This document shows positions 8,768 to 15,864 of a stretch of DNA of 64,000 bases, piece by piece. The notes under the pieces are model-generated. The model was not told the origin of the DNA, ran no database searches, and saw only the letters and a program-made list of their open reading frames with translations. The position numbers and the translations under genes were made by a program. Source of the stretch: a bacterium (GTDB lineage: Bacteria > Armatimonadota > Abditibacteriia > Abditibacteriales > Abditibacteriaceae); the NCBI GenBank assembly GCA_004172935.1, contig SDZD01000030.1, positions 1 through 64,000 of the forward strand, written 5' to 3'. The stretch's first letter is position 1; each line of letters begins with the position of its first letter.

Positions 8768-9151
8768 ATGAGCCGTATCGACCTTTTTCTTAAACACGTT
8801 TGCTTATACAAAGCCCGTTCCGAAGCGACCGAAGATTGCAACGGTGGCAAGGTGCGGCTTAATGGCAATCGGACCAAGGCAGCGACAACGGTCAAAGCGG
8901 GAGATACCATCGAGTTTCGACGCGGCGACTGGGAGCGCAAATTCGTCATCTTGGAAGTGCCACTCAAGCAACTCTCGAAAGAGGGAGCGAAATTGGTAAT
9001 GCGTGACGAAAGTGGCCCGCAACCTGAACGCAAGTCGGCTTTCGAGTCCGCGATGGGTTCGCCCGTCCGCGACCGAGGATTAGGTCGTCCCACCAAACGC
9101 GACCGCCGCGTCCTCGAACGAGAATTCGGCAGCCGCGAAGAGGACGACTAA
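8768..9151 (+). CDS. S4-domain RNA-binding protein (Hsp15-like)
   Basis: A 127-residue protein with an N-terminal S4 domain (about 1-55: RIDLFLKHVCLYKARSEA, then GGKVRLNGNRTKAATTVKAGD), as in Hsp15/HslR and related ribosome-associated factors. The C-terminal 60 residues are charged and probably disordered. Hsp15 recycles stalled 50S subunits; this role is possible but not proven here. The next gene starts six bases downstream. Confidence 0.85.
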   Translation: MSRIDLFLKHVCLYKARSEATEDCNGGKVRLNGNRTKAATTVKAGDTIEFRRGDWERKFVILEVPLKQLSKEGAKLVMRDESGPQPERKSAFESAMGSPVRDRGLGRPTKRDRRVLEREFGSREEDD

Positions 9152-9156
9152 AAATC

Positions 9157-9429
9157 ATGCCCTACCGCACCCAATCGAGCGACACCAGCCGAGCTATCGA
9201 AGAGCGGCAAAGCGCCTATTTTCGAAAGTTAGGGCTTAACGGACGGCTAAAATACGGTTCACAAATTGTGGATGAAGGTTTCAACGCATTGTGGAGTAAC
9301 CTTCGCCGCGATTTTCCGCATTTATCGCCTCAGGAACTTCGCATCGAATGGGTTCGCCGCCACTACGGCGAAGATTTAGCTAATCGGTATAAGGAATTTC
9401 GTGCACGAAAGAATCGTGCTATCGGTTGA
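9157..9429 (+). CDS. Small protein of unknown function
   Basis: A 90-residue, basic, probably helical protein. It has no signal peptide, membrane segment or recognised motif. A pattern of a helix, then PHLSPQELRIEWVRRHYGED, resembles small proteins of unknown role found in many bacteria. It starts six bases after the S4 gene and is very likely co-transcribed with it. Confidence 0.7.
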   Translation: MPYRTQSSDTSRAIEERQSAYFRKLGLNGRLKYGSQIVDEGFNALWSNLRRDFPHLSPQELRIEWVRRHYGEDLANRYKEFRARKNRAIG

Positions 9430-9503
9430 ATCGTGTGCGAATTCTTCAATCAGCATTTGTAGTTGAGTGCGTTCGCGAAGATGCTGGACTAAACGAATAA
9501 ATC

Positions 9504-10388
9504 ATGAGCATTCTCATTAATAAAGATACTCGCGTCTTGGTTCAAGGCGCGACAGGCCGTGAAGGTCTATTTCACACCCAGCAGATGCTGGAATATGGCA
9601 CCAATGTCGTCGCAGGTGTTACTCCCGGTAAAGGTGGGCAAACCATCGAACATGCTGGCAAATCGGTTCCGGTTTTCAACACGGTGAAAGAAGCTGCTGA
9701 GGCAACTCAGGCCGATGTTTCCATCATCTTTGTTCCACCCCCATTCGGTTCCGATGCCGTTTTGGAAGCCGTTGATGCAGGTGTGCGCGGCATCGTCTGT
9801 ATCACCGAAGGTATTCCCATTCAGGACATGATGAAAACCTACCGCTTCGTTAAAGAGCGCGATGGTTGGATGATTGGACCGAACTGCCCCGGCCTCATTA
9901 CTCCCGGCGAGTGCAAAATCGGCATCATGCCCGCCCACATCTTCTCGAAGGGCGACATCGGCGTGGTATCGCGCTCCGGCACTTTGACCTACGAGATCGT
10001 GGACGAGCTGACCCGCAACGGCATGGGCCAGACCACCTGCGTTGGTATCGGTGGCGACCCCATCATCGGTAGCTCGTTCGTGGACGTTCTCGGTTGGTTC
10101 GAGAAAGACCCCGCGACCAAAGCCGTCGTTCTGTCCGGTGAAATCGGTGGTAACGACGAAGAAATGGCCGCCGACTTCATCAAAAACCACATGACCAAGC
10201 CTGTTGTCGCCTTCATCGCTGGTAAAACAGCGCCTCCAGGCAAGCAGATGGGCCACGCCGGAGCTATCATCAGCGGCAGCGCGGGCAGCGCCCAGTCGAA
10301 AATCGACGCTTTCACCGCTGCAAATGTGCCTGTCGCCGATTTGCCGAGCGACGTTATCGGCTTGTTGCGCGAAAAACTAGGACTCTAA
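9504..10388 (+). CDS. sucD: Succinyl-CoA synthetase, alpha subunit
   Basis: A 294-residue protein of normal SucD length. The N-terminal CoA-binding domain has [13 protein letters not shown] (about 13-25), followed by IIFVPPPF and [16 protein letters not shown]. The C-terminal part has SGEIGG and KQMGHAGAI, in which His251 is the phosphorylated catalytic histidine. It pairs with SucC, encoded 2.6 kb upstream. The next gene starts immediately after its stop codon. Confidence 0.97.
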   Translation: MSILINKDTRVLVQGATGREGLFHTQQMLEYGTNVVAGVTPGKGGQTIEHAGKSVPVFNTVKEAAEATQADVSIIFVPPPFGSDAVLEAVDAGVRGIVCITEGIPIQDMMKTYRFVKERDGWMIGPNCPGLITPGECKIGIMPAHIFSKGDIGVVSRSGTLTYEIVDELTRNGMGQTTCVGIGGDPIIGSSFVDVLGWFEKDPATKAVVLSGEIGGNDEEMAADFIKNHMTKPVVAFIAGKTAPPGKQMGHAGAIISGSAGSAQSKIDAFTAANVPVADLPSDVIGLLREKLGL

Positions 10389-10997
10389 ATGGCGCTCGCA
10401 CCCGAAAAAACGTCGGCTATTGTCGAAGCCGACTCTCCTGAAGCTAAAGTTGAGTTGGCGCGTTTTTCAACGGGCGACTATAATCCCGGTCGCCCGTTTT
10501 GGGTGCGTGCTATCTGGTTTCTTGTCAACGCTTATGTGTTGCAGAACCCCGCTAACCCCAGTTCGGCGATAAAGAAAGTCGTTCTACGTGCCTTTGGCGC
10601 CAACATTGGGAAAGGCGTTTTCTTGAAGCCGGGGATCAACATAAAGCATCCTTGGCTTCTCGAAATTGGCGATGATTGCTGGATTGGCGAAGGAGTTTGG
10701 CTCGATAATCTCGAACCAATCACCATCGGCGCCAATGTTTGTATCTCGCAGGGGGCTTACCTGTGTACGGGCAACCATGATTGGAGTGATCCGGCGATGA
10801 GTTACACCTCCGGCGGCATTGTTGTCGAAGAGGGGGCGTGGATTTGTGCACGCGCCACCGTCATGTCGGGTGTTACCGTCGGGCGTAATGCTATCGTGGG
10901 AGCCGGAGCATTGCTGGCCCGCGATGCTGAAGCGGGTTGGATTTACACAGGAAACCCCGCTCAAAAACTCAAAAAGAGAAAGATGAGAACGCCGTAA
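10389..10997 (+). CDS. WcaF-like acetyltransferase
   Basis: A 202-residue left-handed beta-helix acyltransferase. Hexapeptide repeats run from about residue 70 (IGKGVFLKPGINIKHP) to 190. CTGNHDWSDP carries the His expected to act as base, as in WcaF, NodL and LacA types. Such enzymes transfer acetyl groups from acetyl-CoA to sugars. The ATG follows the sucD stop with no spacer. Its substrate could belong to the polysaccharide locus further right, but no direct link is visible. Confidence 0.85.
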   Translation: MALAPEKTSAIVEADSPEAKVELARFSTGDYNPGRPFWVRAIWFLVNAYVLQNPANPSSAIKKVVLRAFGANIGKGVFLKPGINIKHPWLLEIGDDCWIGEGVWLDNLEPITIGANVCISQGAYLCTGNHDWSDPAMSYTSGGIVVEEGAWICARATVMSGVTVGRNAIVGAGALLARDAEAGWIYTGNPAQKLKKRKMRTP

Positions 10998-11021
10998 AAG
11001 GAGCGGCCCTCTTTAAGGTTC

Positions 11022-11984
11022 ATGAAAGCCATTCGCGTTCATCACACGGGCGAGCCAGACGTGTTGCAATTGGAAGAAGTCGCCGACTTACAGCCCGGTG
11101 CTGGGCAAGTCGTCATTAAAGTAGAGGCTGCTGGTGTCAACCCAGTCGAAACCTACGTACGTTCGGGCAAGTACCCCCAGAAAGCGCCGTTACCATATAC
11201 CCCCGGTTCCGACGCAGCGGGAACAATCGCGGCTGTTGGCGAAGGCGTCGAGAATTGGAATGTGGGTGACCGTGTTTTCACCGGGCGTTCCATTTCGGGT
11301 TCTTATGCCGAGTTCACTCTCTGTTCTGCCGATATGGTCTTCTGTCTGCCCGACCACATCAGCTTCGAGCAAGGGGCGGCGCTTGGCGTGCCTTATGCTA
11401 CTGCTCACCGCGCCCTTTTCGGCAAAGCGGGAGCGAAAAAAGGTGAATCGGTTTTCATTCACGGAGCGACTGGTGGAGTGGGCGTTGCGGCCATTCAGTT
11501 GGCGCGCGCAGCCGGACTTACTGTAGGCGGTAGTGCGGGAAGCCCCAGCGGCGAGCGTTTTCTTGCTTCGCTTGGCCTCAAATACACCACCAATCACAAT
11601 GCTCCCAACTACATGTCCGATGTCATCGGTATGACTTGCGGGCGTGGTTTTGACATCATTCTCGAAATGTTGGCCAACCAGAACTTAGGGACTGACCCCG
11701 AAGCACTGGCTCCCTATGGTCGCATCGTGGTCATTGGTAATCGTGGTACGGTCGAGGTCAATCCTCGCGACTGGATGAGCCGCGAGGCCACCATCTATGG
11801 CATGACGCTGTTCAACGTTCGACCTGAGGGCTTACGCGAAATTTATAACTCGCTTGTCGAAGGTTTGGAGCGCGGTGAACTTAAGCCACAAATCGACAAA
11901 ATATTCGAATTGTCGCAGGCCCCCGATGCTCATGAAGCAGTTGTTGCCCCTGGTTCGCGCGGCAAAATCATTCTGAAACCCTAA
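11022..11984 (+). CDS. NADPH:quinone oxidoreductase (zeta-crystallin-like)
   Basis: A 320-residue zinc-free MDR-family oxidoreductase. The N-terminal GroES-like domain includes VVIKVEAAGVNPVETYVRSGKY and PGSDAAGTI. The Rossmann domain has VFIHGATGGVGVAAIQLA near 145-162, a variant of the nucleotide-binding AxxGxVG motif. The Cys/His ligands of zinc alcohol dehydrogenases are absent. The likely reaction is NADPH-dependent reduction of quinones; the true substrate is unknown. It converges on the J-like gene across a shared palindromic terminator. Confidence 0.92.
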   Translation: MKAIRVHHTGEPDVLQLEEVADLQPGAGQVVIKVEAAGVNPVETYVRSGKYPQKAPLPYTPGSDAAGTIAAVGEGVENWNVGDRVFTGRSISGSYAEFTLCSADMVFCLPDHISFEQGAALGVPYATAHRALFGKAGAKKGESVFIHGATGGVGVAAIQLARAAGLTVGGSAGSPSGERFLASLGLKYTTNHNAPNYMSDVIGMTCGRGFDIILEMLANQNLGTDPEALAPYGRIVVIGNRGTVEVNPRDWMSREATIYGMTLFNVRPEGLREIYNSLVEGLERGELKPQIDKIFELSQAPDAHEAVVAPGSRGKIILKP

Positions 11985-11991
11985 TGCGAAA

Positions 11992-12027
11992 TTCCCGATT
12001 GATTCGAATCAATCGGGAAAATTTGTT
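11992..12027. terminator. Bidirectional terminator between convergent genes
   Basis: A 28-base perfect palindrome (11992-12019: TTCCCGATTGATTC and its complement) is followed by AAATTTG and a T run on the plus strand. It sits between the oxidoreductase gene and the convergent J-like gene. Confidence 0.8.
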
Positions 12028-12028
12028 T

Positions 12029-13066
12029 TTAGTAGGTGCGGCCCACTTTGCGGAGCAGTTCTTCGAGAGGGAGCATCGATAATTGCAGCGCGGCTTGGTT
12101 GCGCATGGTTTTGGAGAGCTGTATGGCTGCAACAACGGCTGCTCCCACGACGATGATTAAGCCCAGAACCCATGCTGCTGTCGATGGAAGCGGTAACTGG
12201 GGGCCGCCTTCACGCGGATAGTAGCGCCCCATCAGGAAGATAAGCAGGGTGCCGAGAGGGATTGCGGCTCCGAGGGCACCTATGATAGTCCCTTTGAGGC
12301 TAATGCCGTCCAATATCTCTAGCATCACGACGCGCTTGCGCTCGACCTTTTGGCGTTCAAGTTCGGCCTTCTTGGCCTTTATCGTGTCTTCGTCATCATC
12401 GGGACTGGGCGCATTGGAGCCGTTCTCGAAGTTGAACGAAATTGGGGCCGCTTGAGGGCGAGGGCGGCGTTGTGGTTCGGTGTTTTCCTGTACCTGTGCT
12501 GATGCAGGTGATGGCGCTGTCTGGGTAGAGACGATAGGTGAGGATGCCCGGATTGGTGAAGGCTTGACAGGTTTGGGAGCGTCTTCCTCATGTGGTATCG
12601 CTGATTCGAGGCCCTGTTTCCATTTGGCCCACATTTCGTCGCGTTGGACGGCCATCTGCGCTGGATCGAGTTGTGTATCAGGAAGTGCCTCGACGGTAGG
12701 TGCTTTACCTGCGGGTTCTTCGACTTCGGCCAGTCGAAATCCTGAGGCATCGCCGCTACCGAAAGACTTTTCTTGAGGTGGTTTCGGTGGAGGAGTTACC
12801 TGAGGCGCGGGAGCGCTTGCCGCACGAAAAGCCCTTACCAAGCGGTCGTACTCATCGCGCCGGCCCTCATCGAGCAGGATATAGCGGGCGCGCGGTAACA
12901 CGACTTCAAACATCTCCTGATGTTTGACGCGCGTTTGAAAGTTGCGGTGGTCGAGGTTGCGTTGCGCATCGACATACACCTCGTTAATGCGCTTGCGTAC
13001 TTCTGTTCGATCCGCTTCCAGCGGCAATTTTAGCGCTTCGTAAAAATCAACAAACTCATCTGCCAC
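12029..13066 (-). CDS. J-domain-like membrane protein
   Basis: A 345-residue protein starting at GTG, with AGG about 10 bases upstream. The first 75 residues look like a J domain (DFYEALKLPLEADRTEVRKRI... ending ARYILLDEGRRDEYDRL), but the HPD tripeptide needed to stimulate DnaK is absent (NLDHRNFQ in that position). A long Pro/Ala/Ser-rich linker (about 80-225) and a charged helix lead to two membrane helices (about 259-280 and 297-317). It is therefore probably not a DnaK co-chaperone; an anchoring or scaffold role is a guess. Confidence 0.75.
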   Translation of the reverse strand: MADEFVDFYEALKLPLEADRTEVRKRINEVYVDAQRNLDHRNFQTRVKHQEMFEVVLPRARYILLDEGRRDEYDRLVRAFRAASAPAPQVTPPPKPPQEKSFGSGDASGFRLAEVEEPAGKAPTVEALPDTQLDPAQMAVQRDEMWAKWKQGLESAIPHEEDAPKPVKPSPIRASSPIVSTQTAPSPASAQVQENTEPQRRPRPQAAPISFNFENGSNAPSPDDDEDTIKAKKAELERQKVERKRVVMLEILDGISLKGTIIGALGAAIPLGTLLIFLMGRYYPREGGPQLPLPSTAAWVLGLIIVVGAAVVAAIQLSKTMRNQAALQLSMLPLEELLRKVGRTY

Positions 13067-13080
13067 AGCACAATACCTCG

Positions 13081-13118
13081 CCTTGAAAGAGAATCACTGG
13101 CTAGTGTACCTTTCAAGG
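13081..13118 (-). promoter_or_regulatory. Leader hairpin upstream of the J-like gene
   Basis: CCTTGAAAG (13081-13089) pairs with CTTTCAAGG (13110-13118), and an inner CACT-GGCT-AGTG arm can pair as well. On the minus strand it ends just before the Shine-Dalgarno-like AGG of the J-like gene. It could be a translation control hairpin or a terminator of the upstream permease gene. Confidence 0.4.
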
Positions 13119-13125
13119 TTTATGC

Positions 13126-13150
13126 CGACCTGACAACAGTTCTCAGGTCG
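13126..13150 (-). terminator. Possible hairpin after the permease gene
   Basis: CGACCTGA (13126-13133) pairs with TCAGGTCG (13143-13150) across a nine-base loop. It lies about 75 bases downstream of the permease stop on the minus strand, without a clear U tract. Confidence 0.35.
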
Positions 13151-13224
13151 CACTTGCCATAGACCCGAAGGGGGAGTGCTTCGAGCCTGTAGGTGCATTG
13201 GGGAGCTTTTCCCCGATGAAGTGT

Positions 13225-14988
13225 TTAGGCTTTGAACAAAGAACCCATTTGCTTGCCCAGCAAGCGGTTGACTATGAGGAAGGTGGCACTTAGCAACAAC
13301 ATTCCAATGACGCCCAGCGCGCACGCCGGGTACATTTTGGCGGCGGTGACAAGTTGGTAGATCGCTTGGGCAATGGGAACCTGGCTGGACGAAGCCGCCA
13401 GAATCAGCGAATCCGAGACTTCCAGTACGGCGAAGGCGAAGGTCAATAAGCCTGCCGCAATCAGGTTCGCCGTTACCAAAGGACGGGTGACATTCCACAC
13501 GGTTTGCAGGGGAGTGGCGCCCATGTTCAAGCTGGCTTCTTCCAGGGTGACGCTCATCTGCTGCAAGCCCGCTGACACGCTACGGAGAGCATACGGCAAG
13601 CGGCGCACAGCGTAGGAGATGATGAGTAGGGGAATCGGGTTTTCGAAGGGGTCGAGGGCCGTATAGCGATAGGAGATCAATAGACCAAAGGCAAGGATGA
13701 GTCCCGGTAACGCTAAGGGCAACATGGCGAGTGTGTCGAGGAGACCGCGCGCCCAGATTTTGCCTCGCACCAGAGCATAGGCGAGGGCGAAACCTGCCAA
13801 TACGTCTATTATCATGGACGCCGAGGCACACAGCAACGATAGCTTGATGGAATCGCGGGCTGGGATGGTGGGGTCGGTAAAGACGTGGACATAGTTATCG
13901 AGAGTCCAGGCTGGCCACAAACGGCTCGTCCAGTCGCTCGCGAAGGAGGCCATAATGACTCCGATGTGTGGCAGCAGTGACAAACCGATGACTACGAAGA
14001 ACAACAGATAGACCAGAATCGAAACCAATGGCGAGGGCTGGGCTTCGCGGGCACGTCGTGTTCCTCTTGCCAATGTGGCTATCTTGCCGCCATCCAAATA
14101 GCGCCGTGACACCCAAAAGACCACACCCGCCAATACCACCAGATAGAACGCCAGCACATAGCCTGTGGGGTCGCTGAGGGCGTCTTTAGTTCTGAAGATT
14201 TGCACGGCGGCGACTCGGTCGTAGCCGAACACGAGCGGGGTACCCAAGTCGGTGAACGCGAAAATGAAGACGATGAGCGCACCACTCAGAAAGCCGGGCA
14301 ACAGCAAGGGCAGAGTTACCGAGCGAAACACCTGAGCCGGGGAGGCCCCCAAGTTTTCGGCGGCCTCTTCGAGCGATGAGTCGACGTTGGCCCACGCTGC
14401 CGATAGGTTTAAATAGACCAGCGGGTACAGGTGAAGCGCCGCCACTAGCACTACCATGAGTAGCGGGCCGTTGCCGCCGAGAAAGCGCGAACCGAGAAAG
14501 TCAATCGGGTTTTGGTTGCGCCCCAACAGGGTGTTGATGAAGCCTTCGCGGGCCAGCATCTGTTTCAGGCCCACTGCACCCACCAGAGGCGGGAGCAACA
14601 GGGGAATGAGCAGCAGACCCGTTAGCAGCCCTTTGCCCGCGAATTTCAGCCTTGCAGATGCGTAGGCGAGGGGTAGGGCAATGATCGACGAGACTATCGT
14701 CGTCAAAATGCCCAGATAGAATGAGTTGATAATGCTTTGGCGGGCCAACTCGTTTTGCAGAGGGAGCAGCAACAGGGCGAAGTTGAGCGCACGCGCTCCC
14801 GTCACTGGGTCGGCTACCGTAATCGCGCTCAGTAGCACGGTCACGACGGGGCGAATCAGGAAGGGGCCAAGGAAGAGCAGGGCAAGGCCCCACGTTAACA
14901 AAGAAGGAATAAGGGAGCTGAAATCACGCTTGCTACGCGCGCGCGCGTTCGCAAGTTGATTGTCGCGAGAACCAGAGGATACGGCCAT
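13225..14988 (-). CDS. ABC transporter permease, two fused BPD domains
   Basis: A protein of 587 residues if started at ATG 14988; a GTG at 15018 would add ten residues. It holds two copies of the binding-protein-dependent permease domain, each with an EAA loop: EEAAENLGASPAQVFRSVTL in the first half and LEEASLNMGATPLQTVWNVT in the second. About twelve membrane segments are predicted. This architecture is typical of Fe(III) (FbpB/SfuB) and thiamine (ThiP) importers. No ATPase or binding-protein gene lies beside it, so the substrate cannot be inferred and the partners must be elsewhere. Confidence 0.9.
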   Translation of the reverse strand: MAVSSGSRDNQLANARARSKRDFSSLIPSLLTWGLALLFLGPFLIRPVVTVLLSAITVADPVTGARALNFALLLLPLQNELARQSIINSFYLGILTTIVSSIIALPLAYASARLKFAGKGLLTGLLLIPLLLPPLVGAVGLKQMLAREGFINTLLGRNQNPIDFLGSRFLGGNGPLLMVVLVAALHLYPLVYLNLSAAWANVDSSLEEAAENLGASPAQVFRSVTLPLLLPGFLSGALIVFIFAFTDLGTPLVFGYDRVAAVQIFRTKDALSDPTGYVLAFYLVVLAGVVFWVSRRYLDGGKIATLARGTRRAREAQPSPLVSILVYLLFFVVIGLSLLPHIGVIMASFASDWTSRLWPAWTLDNYVHVFTDPTIPARDSIKLSLLCASASMIIDVLAGFALAYALVRGKIWARGLLDTLAMLPLALPGLILAFGLLISYRYTALDPFENPIPLLIISYAVRRLPYALRSVSAGLQQMSVTLEEASLNMGATPLQTVWNVTRPLVTANLIAAGLLTFAFAVLEVSDSLILAASSSQVPIAQAIYQLVTAAKMYPACALGVIGMLLLSATFLIVNRLLGKQMGSLFKA

Positions 14989-15138
14989 AAAAATTTGCTT
15001 CAGTTTGGAGCAGACCACCTGAATAATCGAGGTGTTTTTGCGCGTCGCTGTTTAAACGCCGCGCGAAGGGAAAGGGAGAGTTCGTGCCTAATAGCAATGC
15101 AAGATTGAAAAAAGGTGAAAAAGGCTCGAATATGGGGC

Positions 15139-15246
15139 GTAATCAATCGTTTTTGGGGGTTAAATCAATTTGAAATATTGATTGTGAGATGCAATTGATT
15201 AGGTTTAAGTGTTTAAAGTTAGTCAAAGATTGATTAATCAATCTTT
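15139..15246. promoter_or_regulatory. Cluster of ATTGATT/AATCAAT motifs, copy 2
   Basis: Six or so ATTGATT/AATCAAT elements lie here, including a perfect 22-bp palindrome at 15225-15246 centred on GATTGATTAATCAATC and the 16-mer TTAAGTGTTTAAAGTT (15205-15220) shared with the cluster at 327-447. The cluster lies upstream of the minus-strand permease gene. A regulator-binding role is inferred. Confidence 0.45.
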
Positions 15247-15802
15247 TTTCAATCTGTTCGCCTGAATTGCTGTGTTTCATTTCAAAAAACACAATGAAAT
15301 TATACCAAAAAGGGAGGTGGAGAGCAACTTTGTCATCGGAATTTCAATGACCTTCGCGTGTTGAAAAGAGGTAGAGTTGCCTCAGAGAGAACAGTCGAGG
15401 CCATTTTGGGGGAATCTGGTGTTTTTGTCTCCTCAGGAGTTCGCCGGGAGCCACAGCTTTGCTAGAGAGAAACTGTGGTAGGGTTTGGCTCTCGTTAGAG
15501 TTGGTAACCGCTACGCAGCTTTCCTCAGGTACTTTGTGCCGCTTAGAGATTTGTGGCTTTAGTCGAGGAGGGAAGCGACTTTTCAGGCAGCCATTTAAAG
15601 CATATTTCTATTGAAATGCTAGTCCTTATGACGTGATAGTGTCTGCATTTGGGGATGGATGCTTCGCAGGTTCAGGATGACGCCGCCACTATATCCCCAG
15701 TTGGGCTATCTCTTCATTGGACGACTGCTCTAAAGCGTTTGGGGGCCAATAAAGGTGTTCTGGGAGGAAATTTCAGCTTGATTGGTGAATTTTCGGCTCA
15801 AG

Positions 15803-15854
15803 GGTGAGGGGCCGTCTGCGCAGTTTATTGGCGGGGCGGCCCCTCACCTTTTGA
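15803..15854. terminator. Strong GC-rich hairpin terminator
   Basis: GGTGAGGGGCCG (15803-15814) pairs perfectly with CGGCCCCTCACC (15837-15848) and is followed by TTTT on the plus strand. It lies just downstream of the minus-strand STN-Omp85 gene and may serve it, or a plus-strand transcript from the long non-coding region. Confidence 0.65.
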
Positions 15855-15864
15855 GTCATCTGTT

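Larger units (their letters stand above)
15019..15864. other. Long non-coding region, possibly transcribed
   Basis: There are no coding frames of any credibility in 846 bases. Its left third carries ATTGATT motifs. The rest has several local stems: GAGCC/GGCTC with an inner CCACAG/CTGTGG near 15447-15491, and an interleaved pair ATAGTG/CACTAT and TGGGGAT/ATCCCCA between 15636 and 15699 that would form a pseudoknot. It ends in a strong hairpin (15803-15848). A plus-strand structured RNA is possible, but I recognise no known RNA family. Confidence 0.35.
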
